Of a DNA stretch of 64,000 nt, positions 1-11,090 are shown in pieces. The notes under the pieces were generated by a model that was given only the letters and a program-made list of their open reading frames with translations, was not told the origin of the DNA and did not search any database. Each line of letters begins with the position of its first letter. The stretch's first letter is position 1. The position numbers and the translations under genes were made by a program. This DNA is from Glandiceps talaboti (Eukaryota; Hemichordata; Enteropneusta; Spengelidae). The DNA lies in contig NC_135557.1 in assembly GCF_964340395.1 (NCBI RefSeq), forward strand, positions 11,897,046 through 11,961,045, in the 5' to 3' direction.

Positions 1-3000
1 TGACGTCTGTTCCGTCTAAGTGTGCTTCCATTCTCCTTCTGAACAGTGAAAGCACGCGGTTCCTGTTGGATGGTCTTAATTACACCAGGTTCCCACGTAC
101 AGTTCTGATGGTTGTAGACACGTGTGGATTCACCGGTGTTCAAGCTAGGAAGAGGTCTTGCATGTCTGTCATAGTATGACTTTTGGGTGTCCTGTCTGTG
201 TTGAAGCTTTACATTGACATCACCGTCAGCTTGTGTTGTAATGTCAGGCTTCCTGATAGTTGGCAGGTTGGTCTGGTAGGCTCTTGAGTTGAGAAGCTCT
301 GCTGGAGAAGGTAAGTTGTGATCTAGTGGTGTGCTTCTCAAGCATAGCATTGCAAGGTGTGGGTCTGTACCGGACTCCTTGCACTTCTGTAGCAAGTTCT
401 TGACAGTTTGAACAGTTCTTTCTATAAGACCGTTAGCCTGTGAATAGTAAGGACTGGTTGTCACATGTTCGAATCCGTATATAGCACTGAATTTCTGGAA
501 TTGTGCGGAGGTAAACTGAGTGCCATGTCCTGTCACTAGCTTACTAGGAATGCCAAGTTCCTCGAAGATTGACTTCATGTGTGCAATCGTAGTGTTAGAC
601 TGGATGTTGTTCAATCTTCTCACAATGGGGAACTTACTGTAGTAGTCTGATACTAACAGGTATGGTGTATTGTTCCAGAAAAATAGATCAGCTGCTAGTG
701 TGTGCCATGGTCTTGATGGTACGTCGTGCGGCATGAGTGGTTCTTTAACATTCGCCTTCTGGTTGTGTTGACACGGGGCGCATGATTTCACCATCTCCTC
801 TATGTCGCGGTTTATGTTGGGCCAAAATACTGATCCCTTGGCTCGAAGTTTGCTTTTCTCTGCACCTTGGTGAGCATAGTGAATTTGCTCTAGCACTGCT
901 GACTGTAGGGTTTTCGGGATGATGATACGTGTTCCCTTCAGTACTACACCATCAGCAATGGTTAATTCATCACGGTAATTCCAATATGAGAGTAGGTCCC
1001 TTGGGCACTGTGACCTGCTGTCGGGCCATCCTTGCATAACCACTGATTTGAGCAAACTCAGAGTTTCGTCTTTTGCTGTTTCGCTCTTGATCTGCTCGAT
1101 GCGGGTGGTGCTTGCATTCATGTGTAGGTGGAATTCGTGAATAGATACGTCAAGGCCTTCAATGGCGTCACCTGGACGTGGTGTAACTCTGGAAAGAGCA
1201 TCTGCCAGTGGAATGTCCTTTCCTGGTACGTACTTGATGCTAATGTCATACTTCTGAATACGAAGCATCATTCTGGCAATACGAGGTGGTGCACTGGCTA
1301 AGTGTTTCTTAAATATAGCCTCTAGTGGTTTGTGGTCTGTCTCTACTGTGACATGACGACCATATGCATAGTAGTGAAATTTCTCTAGACCGTGTACGAT
1401 TGCCAGCATTTCTCTCTCAATGTTGGAGTATCGACTTTCAGTGTCTGTGAGTAACTTACTGCGATATTCAACTGGGCCTTTGTCCTGTAGTAGGGTAGCT
1501 CCTAGTCCGCGTTGTGATGCGTCGACTTGAATTATGACTGGTTTGGTACTGTCGAAGTACTGCAGTGTTTGAGGTGATGTGATCGTGTACCTGATCTTGT
1601 TAACTGCAGCTTGGTGCTCAGGTCCCCAAACAAATGCACTTGTTTTCTTGGTCAGATCCCACAAATTTGCTGATAGTGAAGCAAGGTTGGGAGTATACCT
1701 GCTAAGAAATTGTACCATGCCTAGGAATGTTTGTAGATCCTCCAGACTTGAAGATGGATCCATTTCATTAATAGCTTGTACCTTGCATGGGTCTGGTCGG
1801 AGCCCGTCAGCGCTAATGATGTGTCCGAAGAAAGAGATCTCTGTGCATTGTATTTTGCACTTGTCTGCATTGAAACGTAGGCCAGTCTCCTTAGCGCGTT
1901 CCATTACTGCCTTAAGGTTACTGTCATGTTGCTCAGTTGTGCTGCCATATACGATGATATCGTCAGCAATACCAGTGACACCTGGGAGGTGACCAAAGGT
2001 CTCATCAACCTTCTTCTGAAATACATCTTGTGCGCAGATAAGGCCAAATGGAAGCCGTAGAAATCTGTATCTGCCATGGGGTGAGTTGAAGGTTGTGTAT
2101 AGTGAGCTTTCATAATCAAGCTTGATGTTCCAGTATCCGCTACGTGCGTCGACAATGGAAAAGTACTTTGCTCCACTGAGTTTAGGAAGAATCTCTTCAA
2201 CTGTGGGAGTGCAGTGGTGTGGTCTTTTAATGGCATGATTAAGGTCCTTTTGATCTAGGCATAATCGAAGACTGACATTTTTGCGTGTGGCACATACTAA
2301 GGAATTAACCCAATCTGTGGGCTCATCCACTTTAGCAATAATGCCCTGGGTTACCAACGAGTTCAGTTCCTGTTTCAGTGGTTCACTTAGTGCCTGTGGT
2401 ACACGTCGTGGTGGGTGCACAACTGGGGGTACACTTGGGTCGAGAGTGATGTGGTACTCTCCTTGGAAACAGCCAATGCCTTCAAAGCACTGCTTGTAGT
2501 CATGCATTATCTGTTCTTTAGCTGCAGGGTCACCTTTGGAAGGCGATATATCATGTTGAGTGATGCTGTAATTCACAGTAACAAGTCCCATATCCTGGCA
2601 AGTAGGCAGGCCTAGTATTGTTGGACCATCACATTGTACAACGAAAAATGAGCACGACTTGGACTCTCCATGATGTGTGAGTGTCAACACACAACATCCA
2701 TAGTGATGTAAAGTCTGTCCACCATATGCTGTGATGGTAGTATTAGACTTAGATAATCCCTGGGGAACACCATCAGTGTTACATGGTTTGGATGGAAATA
2801 GCTGCTTATATGTGCTTACAGTCATAACATTTCCTTCAGCACCAGTGTCTACCTTACATGTTAGGGGTACACAGTCATTCTCTGCATCAACATATACTTG
2901 TATCATGGCCTGTTTGCTGGCTCTCAAGGTGTCTATGTGGATTGTATGAAAATACATCTGTGTATCCTCTGTATCAGTGACATGTATAGGTTTGGCTGCA

Positions 3001-3857
3001 CTGTTGCTGTAGCTGGTTCTGGTATCATTTACTGCTAGTGAATGCATACCTTGTTTACTGGGTTTCTGTTTACTCCTATCTTGTTGTTGTGTTCTTGGGT
3101 TGGAACCGGGTTTAGCCTTACGTGAGCGGCATACACGCTTCCAGTGATTTGGCTTGCCACATGCTCTGCATTCAGATCCGTGTGCTGGGCAGGAGGACCG
3201 GTCAGATTGGTCATGTACTGTGCCACAATTTCCACATTTACCAGTTTTAGTATGTGCACTCTGCCTATTACGTGAAGTGTATCGCATAGCATGGACAGTA
3301 CTGCTATCTACAGTGTTACGTATGGCACTTAGTTGGGTACATGTGGCCTCTAATGTACGTGCGATGTCGACAGCTTTATCTAGTGTGAGTGTGTCATCGT
3401 GTTCTAGGAGCTTCGACTGCACGCGTTGGTTACTTGATCCAAAGATAAGAGTATCAATAATATGCTCGTTTGGGTTGGTATACTTGCATTCAGCTACAAT
3501 TGTTCTAATGTTCTTTAAAAATGTGTCTACAGGCTCACCTGGCTGTTGCTTTAGTGTGCGTAGCTTGTATCTTGCCAGACGAAAGTTGCTTTTAGGAGCG
3601 ACGTACTCCTCGAATTTGTTCCAATATGTAGCGAGTTTTGTCTTTTCCTCAGTGGTTAGATTCCATGTGGTGACGATGTCAATTCCAACTTCACCGGACC
3701 AGATTTGGAGATAGTTGCATTTCTCCGCCTCTGTCTTGGCTGTGAGTGGGCCATTAAAGTATAACTCACACATTTGTTTGAATTTCTTTAGGGCTTGCAC
3801 TGCATCACTCGAGTGCCAGTCCATGGTTGGGACGGGTAAGCCAGCGAGTTCCGCCAT
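1..3857 (-). CDS. Ty3/gypsy-type retrotransposon gag-pol polyprotein, open at left edge
   Basis: On the minus strand one frame is open from an ATG at 3857 to the left edge; I read every codon and found no stop, so gag and pol are fused and the C-terminus lies outside the window. Order: capsid-like gag; zinc knuckles at about 3135-3235 (CX2C, then a CX2CX4HX4C box with CRACGKPNHWKRVC); aspartic protease with DTGA at 2838-2849; reverse transcriptase with ADD catalytic residues at 1959-1967; RNase H with a TDHKPL motif near 1340; integrase with an HHCC finger at about 775-880. The integrase catalytic triad has its first Asp at 687-689 and its Glu at 420-422. The middle position (528-530), exactly 35 residues before the Glu, encodes Gly, so the integrase is probably inactive. 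Apart from that the copy looks young, because no frame is broken. Assignment to Ty3/gypsy rests on the order RT-RNaseH-integrase. Confidence 0.93.
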   Translation of the reverse strand, partial: MAELAGLPVPTMDWHSSDAVQALKKFKQMCELYFNGPLTAKTEAEKCNYLQIWSGEVGIDIVTTWNLTTEEKTKLATYWNKFEEYVAPKSNFRLARYKLRTLKQQPGEPVDTFLKNIRTIVAECKYTNPNEHIIDTLIFGSSNQRVQSKLLEHDDTLTLDKAVDIARTLEATCTQLSAIRNTVDSSTVHAMRYTSRNRQSAHTKTGKCGNCGTVHDQSDRSSCPAHGSECRACGKPNHWKRVCRSRKAKPGSNPRTQQQDRSKQKPSKQGMHSLAVNDTRTSYSNSAAKPIHVTDTEDTQMYFHTIHIDTLRASKQAMIQVYVDAENDCVPLTCKVDTGAEGNVMTVSTYKQLFPSKPCNTDGVPQGLSKSNTTITAYGGQTLHHYGCCVLTLTHHGESKSCSFFVVQCDGPTILGLPTCQDMGLVTVNYSITQHDISPSKGDPAAKEQIMHDYKQCFEGIGCFQGEYHITLDPSVPPVVHPPRRVPQALSEPLKQELNSLVTQGIIAKVDEPTDWVNSLVCATRKNVSLRLCLDQKDLNHAIKRPHHCTPTVEEILPKLSGAKYFSIVDARSGYWNIKLDYESSLYTTFNSPHGRYRFLRLPFGLICAQDVFQKKVDETFGHLPGVTGIADDIIVYGSTTEQHDSNLKAVMERAKETGLRFNADKCKIQCTEISFFGHIISADGLRPDPCKVQAINEMDPSSSLEDLQTFLGMVQFLSRYTPNLASLSANLWDLTKKTSAFVWGPEHQAAVNKIRYTITSPQTLQYFDSTKPVIIQVDASQRGLGATLLQDKGPVEYRSKLLTDTESRYSNIEREMLAIVHGLEKFHYYAYGRHVTVETDHKPLEAIFKKHLASAPPRIARMMLRIQKYDISIKYVPGKDIPLADALSRVTPRPGDAIEGLDVSIHEFHLHMNASTTRIEQIKSETAKDETLSLLKSVVMQGWPDSRSQCPRDLLSYWNYRDELTIADGVVLKGTRIIIPKTLQSAVLEQIHYAHQGAEKSKLRAKGSVFWPNINRDIEEMVKSCAPCQHNQKANVKEPLMPHDVPSRPWHTLAADLFFWNNTPYLLVSDYYSKFPIVRRLNNIQSNTTIAHMKSIFEELGIPSKLVTGHGTQFTSAQFQKFSAIYGFEHVTTSPYYSQANGLIERTVQTVKNLLQKCKESGTDPHLAMLCLRSTPLDHNLPSPAELLNSRAYQTNLPTIRKPDITTQADGDVNVKLQHRQDTQKSYYDRHARPLPSLNTGESTRVYNHQNCTWEPGVIKTIQQEPRAFTVQKENGSTLRRNRR

Positions 3858-3995
3858 CTTGAACTTGTCAGTCTGCACGTACACACTTTCTCAGACGAAC
3901 CAAAACAACACCGGCCTGGTGTCGATCATCCACTGTAAAATACACACCTGAAGTTACTGCCGAGTTGTCTAACTTCGATCCCGCTTCTGACACCA
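3858..3995 (-). other. Retrotransposon leader with tRNA-Leu-type primer binding site
   Basis: Untranslated leader between the 5' LTR and the gag ATG, read on the minus strand. The primer binding site starts directly next to the LTR at 3995 and reads TGGTGTCAGAAGCGGGA. It is complementary, with one mismatch, to the 3' end of animal tRNA-Leu (CAA) plus CCA, as I know that tRNA. The zero spacing and the TG...CA LTR edge agree with each other. Confidence 0.8.
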
Positions 3996-4141
3996 TGTAA
4001 TGAGTTGGGGTTCGATGTGTAGTGGATGTGTGGATAAAGAAGAGACACTGACAACGACAACGTGTATGAACGTAACTGCGTATCTGTATTATATGAATAA
4101 TTAATGAGGTCATGTAAGGTCAACTATAGTCTAGCATTACA
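3996..4141 (-). repeat. 5' LTR of the Ty3/gypsy element (146 bp)
   Basis: Short long-terminal repeat. On the plus strand it begins TGTAATG at 3996 and ends CATTACA at 4141, a perfect 7-bp terminal inverted repeat with canonical TG...CA ends. The inner edge abuts the primer binding site. The partner LTR would lie left of position 1, so the target-site duplication cannot be checked here. Confidence 0.8.
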
Positions 4142-4500
4142 GCTGTTGTTCCCCCATTACTACTGTGAGACCCACTCTGCTCCTCACACCAATTTCCATT
4201 TTCTAAAATATGGCCCTCCTTGAGGACCCATTTGAAAAAATAACCCCCCCCCCACCCACCCACCACCACTACCACCACCACCACCTTGTAATTTCTTAGG
4301 GCTCTATTACATAGCTATTGTCACAAATGTCTACTATTGGTTCCTATGTTGAGTGTTTTTTTCATGTTCATTTTGAGATTAAAAATTATGATTCAACATT
4401 GTTCTGTTTGATGTTTATGTTGACAGGTCAGCCTTCAAAGTTTTATCTAACTGGACAAATCCAGGCAGAGTTCCTTCCCTACACATGAGACATACAGTGT
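4142..4500. other. Non-genic stretch with C-run and CCA repeats
   Basis: No gene seen. Positions 4245-4287 are a C run followed by CCCA and CCA repeats. Confidence 0.6.
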
Positions 4501-4518
4501 CACAATCCCCATCCACAG

Positions 4519-4893
4519 GCACAATGGAAAGATATGAACAAACCATGCAGAGGTCAGAAAAAACTCAGTGGATATCAGGGAGGTTCCTTCTACATATTTT
4601 CCAGCATTAAAATTAAACCAGCTGATTCAGTAGCGAGTTTAATAGACACCGAGACTTTGAAAGAGGGACATCGCACCATTTCAACACAGACAGTGCAGTG
4701 GTACAGATATTTCTCATGCAGAGATAATGAGACTTTATATATAGAGATTAACAATTTGAGAAATGCACCGAGACAGACTCAACAGGATCAGGAACAGTTT
4801 ACTGTTTTTACTAAACCATTTGATGCTAATAATGAAAAGGTGAAGTTTTATACCGGACTTAAATTTCACGACAATAATGACTGTATTATATAG
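4519..4893 (+). CDS. Candidate terminal coding exon, function unknown
   Basis: An open frame ends at TAA 4893. It is closed upstream by an in-frame TGA at 4486, so if real it is a last exon entered through an acceptor such as CCATCCACAG ending at 4518; the first in-frame ATG is 4534. The 119 residues from that ATG are not low-complexity and contain a hydrophobic, aromatic stretch (GGSFYIFSSIKI) and an ending with VKFYTGLKFHD. These faintly recall beta-strands of TNF-like domains, but spacing and other hallmark residues do not fit well, so I assign no function. No partner exon was found; upstream is a gypsy LTR. It could be a chance open frame. Confidence 0.3.
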   Translation, partial: AQWKDMNKPCRGQKKLSGYQGGSFYIFSSIKIKPADSVASLIDTETLKEGHRTISTQTVQWYRYFSCRDNETLYIEINNLRNAPRQTQQDQEQFTVFTKPFDANNEKVKFYTGLKFHDNNDCII

Positions 4894-6800
4894 TCTGGTT
4901 GAAAGGTATCTCTTTAATAGAGACATGTACAGTATTTACTAAATTTCAATAAGTATTTGTTGGCAATGACAAAACTTGGCTTGAACTTTCAATTAGCTTA
5001 AAGCACAATTAGAATGGTTTGTGCAAAGTATCCTTTTTCATCACAGGGGGCAGCTGATTGATCGATCGATCGATCGGTTGATTTATTGATTGATTGATTA
5101 TTATTTGCTTGAATGATTGATCAATTGAATGATCAATTTTTGTGGTGCAATATAGCTTATTTTGTGTGTGATATTGATCAATTCATTCATTGAGTTTTAA
5201 AACTATCTCTTTTTCTTCCCTTGTTACTTGGCTCTCAGCTATATCTCAGACCACTAGCAGTCTGAGGCTGTATGTCATTCTCTCTTTTCTTTATTGACTA
5301 AATAAAGACGCCTTGTCCATTCTTACCATCTTATCTAAATTAAAACATTCCTAATCTTATAATTGGCGAGAGATCACTTACATTAATTACAGTTTGCTTT
5401 ATCTCTCATCTGCTGGGAGATTATCACATTGGACAAACATTCGATCATTCATAAACTAATAAGTTCTTTTCCTTAGGTCGAAATATTTTGACTCAATTGG
5501 CCCTAGCAACCATGACCACGCCCTTAGCAACAGCCAAATGGCAGTATATTTTGGTCAAATAACATCATCTGGTAGGCAAGTGAGTAAACGCTGAAGGAGT
5601 TTACACAAGACTGGATCTTTCAGTCTACAGATCCTCAAGTAAAGTACTGTAACAACAATGCAGAATGTGCTGCTCACACTAATCAAGGATAAATCATATG
5701 AATTCAAATTGTCCACCATCTTGATTTCCATAGGTTCTTCTTATAGAATTCTTAGAATACAGCAGATTACCACTACCTTCAACATGCTAGACTGTTTATA
5801 GCATGGAAACGGTATGATTGCACTAAAGAGAAGCATACACACATATCAGCCTTATAGTGATGTGTCTAAAATACACAAGAAAGGACTCTTCAATTCTTCT
5901 GTCAAGCTATTTTTGTCTATAATCATTAACTGACTATAATGCACACTACCTTAAAGTGGCCATACATGGATGAGGATTTAGTTTGATTTTTTTATTTATA
6001 AAACAATGTTATCATGGCTTCCTTCAATGTGAAATAATACTGACCAAGTCTACGTAAGTCATTACATTGCAAAAAGCTAAAAAAAATGTGTAAAAAGTTT
6101 GATATTGTACATACAATAACAAACATGTTATACATTTATTAATCTTTCACAATTTATTGAGTTACAAACAAGGATTTAACATATGTTGTTTCACATTGTT
6201 TTATATATTTAAAATCCAAAATAAATAACCAATCCTCATATCCATATTGCCATTTTAATCCAGTTCAGTGACTGACATGTGTAGAGTTTCAATGATTATC
6301 AATGACTGACTATAATATATACTCTTTACATAATGGATACAGCAACCGTCTTACACCGATTTTCATTGATTAACTAACACATACTCTTTTAACTGGATTC
6401 ATAGACTGGGATTCAGAGACTGACATACACTAAGTTTCAATGATTGTTCAGTGACTGTCTGACTTGCACTGAGTCACTAATAAAGTAACCAGTAGGCTTT
6501 GTCCTCAGTTGCAGTCTACAAATGTAGCTGTCTTTGATATTCACAGATGCCTCAATTGAAGCTAAAATAATAGTGCAGCTAAATTGTTACACACAAAAAA
6601 CAGAACTTCTTACAAATAATCACCACACAAAAATATGCAAAACACAAGTCACAGACATGTCTGGTTTTGCATCAAAATGGGGTGCTTTAATAACCAGCAA
6701 GATCAGAAGTAAGTGCACTGATTAAACAAAGCACTCCACCTTTCTGTTACAGTGAAAAATGGCAGAAAGGTACTGAAAACGGTGAGCTAGAAAACGATAA
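4894..6800. other. Non-genic stretch
   Basis: No gene recognised. Positions 5056-5120 hold a mixed GATC/GATT tetranucleotide repeat. The rest is AT-rich sequence without convincing coding or RNA features. Confidence 0.6.
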
Positions 6801-6819
6801 AACTTTGGAATTGCAAAAC

Positions 6820-6965
6820 TTGAAAATTGTCTGTACACTGAGTAACTGCAACCCTGGTGAGATTGTCTGTAGACTGAGTATGTGTAACCATGGCATGGTA
6901 AGATTGTCTGTGGACTGAGTAACTGTGACCATGGCAATATTGTCTGTACCTTGATTAACTGCAAC
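6820..6965. repeat. Diverged minisatellite, about four units of 33-41 bp
   Basis: The word ATTGTCTGTA (or TG/AC variants) recurs near 6824, 6864, 6903 and 6939. Each copy is followed by a variant of CTGAGTAACTG and then a variant of ACCATGG. Units differ in length and sequence, so this is an old tandem array. It ends in a perfect hairpin (separate entry). Confidence 0.65.
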
Positions 6966-6985
6966 TGTGGTTGCAGTTAATCAAG
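6950..6985. repeat. Perfect 16-bp hairpin with 4-nt loop
   Basis: CTTGATTAACTGCAAC at 6950-6965 is followed by TGTG and then its exact reverse complement at 6970-6985. The left arm is also the end of the last minisatellite unit, so the palindrome may have arisen by an inverted copy of that unit. Confidence 0.8.
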
Positions 6986-8153
6986 CAATTAATTAATTTT
7001 GGTCCATCTAAGGCTCGTTTAACACCATGAGCACAACATACACCAAGACCAGCCATGTCATCAGTGAGCTGCTACTATCTTTCCACCAATCCCAACAATC
7101 ACTCATGGATTCAAATGGTTTCTTTATCAAGTACTGACAATACAGGACCTAAAATAAATAGATATTTTGTTAGCAGGTTACTAAAATACTGATTAGATAT
7201 TTTATGCCTTTATCAAAACAAGCTATGGTAAAATATTGTTTCTATTCATCTATGGCATGTTTATTTCTGTTTCACATGAAAACACCTGGCACAGTGAATC
7301 TCAGTTTGTTTTACCTCATAATTTCTAGGACGAGAATCTCAAAATCAAGATTAGGGACAACTGCTTTATCCTCAATATTAAAAAGTGATGTGATCATTAT
7401 GGGATGTATGAGTGTGTTTTGAATCAGTGCCAGCTGTTTGTGTATACATGTATCTTATCAACAATGCTGTGTGTTTTTTTAAATGATAAACAACAGTGTG
7501 ATACAACAACTAAGTGAGTTCGTTAAATAAATGTGTGCTACATAGCAATGATGCTTCTTTCAACTTCAAAACTGCTGGCACAATGTGATTATGTCAGTCA
7601 CATGTAAATTTACCATAACACTTGATTGGGATGTGGCGTGGGAAGGTGGAGAAGGGTGGTCCTTAAAAAAATGGTGTCAGCACCTTCGTTGACATTGTGA
7701 AATGATGCTACATATATGAGGAATAGTATATACATTCTATAGCTTATGTAAATATAACCACTGCACTTCAAATTAGTTTTCAATTGAAAACATAGGCGAA
7801 AATCCTACCTGTGACAGTGCCTCGCATACTCGTATTAGTCGTACGAGTCGTAGTTCATTCTGGACATACTAAGGTAAACACTTCTTTCACCCATCCTGAC
7901 ACAAATTGATTGTATGCCTCTAGGATATTCCACAGATCGATATCTGATTATTGATATAAATATGGATAATAACGATGTATCTTGTATATTGAGATTTTTG
8001 ATACTCTCGAGCAGCAACGTATGGTTTTTGAGTGGTATGCATACCGTCTGATGTATTTCCGGGTCATGATACAACGGTACCTCTAGCCTACTGAAAAGTA
8101 TTCTAATGCATTTCACATTTGACTCGACTCTGATGCTCGATAACTTATTTCAA
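6986..8153. other. Non-genic stretch
   Basis: No gene recognised; open frames here are short and without conserved motifs. Confidence 0.5.
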
Positions 8154-8260
8154 CCCGTCAGACCGACAACGTAAACTAACACAGTCGAAATATCACTGCA
8201 CGTATCACCAAGAGCTTAGGTAAGTGTGCATGCTCTTTATCTCACTAGTAGCAAGAAAAG
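8154..8260 (+). repeat. Stefin promoter/5' UTR-exon repeat, copy 1 (partial)
   Basis: Homologous to the region just upstream of the stefin gene. It carries the block starting CGTCAGACCGACAACG, the CACTGCACGTATCACC block and AGAGCTTAG followed by an intact GTAAGT donor at 8220. It shares its continuation (CTCACTAGTAGCAAGAAAAG) with copy 2 but not with the functional copy. No coding exon follows. Confidence 0.75.
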
Positions 8261-8266
8261 TGAAAA

Positions 8267-8446
8267 TCTATCTTTACCTGGCCTGGCCTTTTACCTGTTT
8301 TATGTACCGCCCGGCTGTAGCTATGGAATTTGTCATTCTGATCAAAAGCTCAATGCAAGAACAACGCTGAACGACTTCATGCTGTGTTATAACCAGCGGA
8401 AATCATATGATCCACCAAGCCGATGAACATTTTTGGTCATTTAGAT
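8267..8446 (+). repeat. Left arm of a ~180-bp inverted repeat
   Basis: Matches the reverse complement of 9592-9770 over nearly its whole length, including TTTACCTGGCCTGGCC, GGAATTTGTCATTCTGATCA and the block around CATCGGCTTGG in the other arm. Open frames here are present in both arms and show no known protein motif, so I treat the region as a repeat. Confidence 0.8.
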
Positions 8447-8989
8447 TTTAATCCTGATTTAATGCATGTAACATCAAAAGCCCACACAATCATCTCAACT
8501 GGAACCCTGGTACTACGCCATCAACGACAGGAAATCATTATGTATTATTATACATGTCTTCTGAGACATGGGTGTTGAACAACATGAATAAGTTCGATTG
8601 ATTTGTGACAAAAAATTTGACGACAGTATGACTGGTACTAAAAGGAAACTACTAAGGTAGACATGCATCATCGGTTTGTATTCAATCCAGTAGATATAAT
8701 TCACTCAATTCACCTCAAATCGTGACTTAACCATAATATTTTGCTTTAGCTGCTACCGTGGCATGGAAACTCAGAGCAAAGCAGGTTTTTCTTGTTTTTC
8801 AGTAAAATTCAGATTTCATAAATGATTGTATGGTTGCTATCCATGGCTTCGAATTTCGTCTCCCCGTTTAGCTCATTGAGAAATCATGAACCAAACTGTA
8901 CATGTGTCCATACAAACAAGTAAACACAAACTGTTAGAATGATGTAAACAGTGTATTAAAAAATGGCCTGATATGACAAATGCACTGTG

Positions 8990-9475
8990 TTTAATAATGT
9001 CAAGTAACACCAACAAACTACCCAACATTATTACATCATCTCGTGGTATCTACGTTGGTGTGTATATGGTCGAGTGAAATGAAAGAAAGTCAAAAGGTTA
9101 GAAAGGTGAAATTCCAAAGCTGTGTCTATTATGTAGGCAAATAATAGATATGCATTCTGTATACGTATCAACAAACGGTTGCTATGACTGGTGTACTATT
9201 TGTCAGTTCATTCACATATATTACGCATTTGTCCTCATTTAAGTAACACAGGGAAGATAACATTTAATTTTTTTTTGGAATACTCGTTTTAGACAACGCC
9301 AGCACGTCGTAAAATAGGACCCTTCTTTCAACCCTGTCAAAGTGATTTGCATATTGTGTTATATTTATCCGTCAGACCGACAACGTAAACTAGCACAGTC
9401 GAACATTACTGCACGTATCACCAAGAGCTTAGATAAGTGTGCACGCTCTTTCTCTCACTAGTAGCAAGAAAAGTT
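8990..9475 (+). repeat. Stefin upstream repeat, copy 2 (long, donor mutated)
   Basis: Aligns with the stefin upstream region over about 480 bp in the same order: AACACCAAC and GTATCTAC block (8990-9090), CATTCACATATA (about 9210), TCGTAAAATAG (about 9308), TTTCAACCCTGTCA (about 9327), the octamer-containing GATTTGCATATTGTG (about 9347), then the CGTCAGACC...CACGTATCACC exon block. The splice donor corresponding to GTAAGT reads ATAAGT at 9433, so this copy could not splice normally. Confidence 0.75.
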
Positions 9476-9591
9476 CCAAAAAAGACAGTTTCGGAACTTT
9501 ATTTCAGGTTGAGTTCAATTCTGTACTATTAAGTTTATGAGGTTGACGTTTCTGTACTTTTCCATTAGCACCTTTCTAATCGGATTATACT

Positions 9592-9770
9592 CTAAATGAC
9601 CAAAAATGTTCATCGGCTTGGTAGATCAAATGATTTACAGTGGTTATAACACAGCATGAAGTCGTTCAGCGTTTTTTAGCATTGAGCTTTTGATCAGAAT
9701 GACAAATTCCATAGTTACAGTCGGTCGGGGTACATAAAACAGATACAGGCCAGGCCAGGTAAAGACAGAT
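9592..9770 (-). repeat. Right arm of the ~180-bp inverted repeat
   Basis: Inverted partner of 8267-8446, about 1.15 kb away. The spacer contains copy 2 of the stefin upstream repeat. Confidence 0.8.
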
Positions 9771-10224
9771 TTTTTTGTATTCACATTCACATTCGGATCC
9801 AAAGCGCCGTCATCTGTTTTTATTTCCAATATATATTAGTTTTAATGGTAAAATTTACCTCTTTTATAAATGCTACTCGAATATGTTCACCTTCTGTTGA
9901 AAACATCTATGATAAATACCCGGAACTGCTCAAGCAATATCTCTCTTGATAACTGGACCCTTAATTGTCAATTTTAAATATTGCTCACATGGAGCATGCG
10001 CATTTAGATGTGTCATAGGGTGTGTAGTAGGCAAGTAGAAATCATTTGGCCTGTTTGTTACATTTAATACACAAGAAGTGAGTATAAATGGTTAGATGCA
10101 CACCCAATGATGGAAATTACAAAGCATAGAATGTACCCATCACCTGACCTGATTTGTTGTGCCAACTTTCAATGACCATTGATGCAACGTATATGTTAGT
10201 CTTGGTTGCCTAGACTCACCATTC

Positions 10225-10350
10225 TCGCAAAACAGAGCTGTTATTTTCTCCAACATTATTACATCATCCCGTTGAAGGAAAATGTACAGGTATCTACATG
10301 GGTGTGTATACGATTCAGTGAAATGAAAGAAAGTTAAAAGTTGATGCGAG
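10225..10350 (+). repeat. Stefin upstream repeat, copy 3 (short outer fragment)
   Basis: Shares CCAACATTATTACATCATC, GGTATCTAC and AGTGAAATGAAAGAAAGT with 9020-9080, the outer part of copy 2. The inner promoter and exon part is missing here. Confidence 0.6.
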
Positions 10351-10528
10351 TTGAAAATGGGGCGAGTTGAAATTGGGACGAAGTGAATCGCAATCAACCG
10401 TAACTGTACATACAAAATAGCTACAAAGTAAAGACTGTATTTTGATATATAGATCAGTTGAATGATGAATAATTACTAGCAGTAGAAGAATCGAACGAGA
10501 TGCATGACTTCAGTATAACTTTGAGTCG

Positions 10529-10699
10529 CCACCACCATCACCATCACATTTCATTACCACCAGCACCACCAACCACCAGCACCACTATCACCTCCACCAT
10601 CATCATCACCATCATATATCACCACCCACCACCTCCATTACCAGCACCATCGTTACAATAACCACCACCACCACCCCTATCATCATCATCATCATCATT

Positions 10700-10731
<32 letters not shown>
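10529..10731. repeat. CAC/CAT trinucleotide microsatellite
   Basis: Alternating CCA/CAC and CAT triplets for about 200 bp, ending in an almost pure (CAT)n run at 10678-10731. It lies about 300 bp upstream of the sulfotransferase exon. Confidence 0.9.
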
Positions 10732-10734
<3 letters not shown>

Positions 10735-11090
10735 TGTTACTCGACTGACAAAAACGGTTGCTTGAAATGAGATATTATTTCATACACGTTTTCTTTGTGG
10801 TCGTGTCCTGAGCTTATCTATTTTCGTGTGAAATCTGTGAACATAAGTATCGAAAAACGAAAATTGTTAATTTTAAAAATTCATATCCAAAGAGGAATTT
10901 GAAACGAAAAAAATGAAAAAGTACTTGATGATAATTTTTACTTCATGCATTTACCAGTACACGACAATATTAGAGAAATCTGTGTGTATTATGTGCATAA
11001 TTTGCAGATACATTAATAAACTTCGTGATTTTTCTTCATTATGTAGAAAAAACTGCTAGCGGCTATCCTTGTGAACGTGAAAGTCCAATA

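Noticed and set aside
1579-2615. Plus-strand frames over the gypsy element
   Set aside because: They are antisense shadows of the continuous minus-strand gag-pol frame.
8226-8426. 66-codon frame, mirrored by 61 codons at 9644-9829
   Set aside because: Both lie in the arms of the inverted repeat and show no known protein features.
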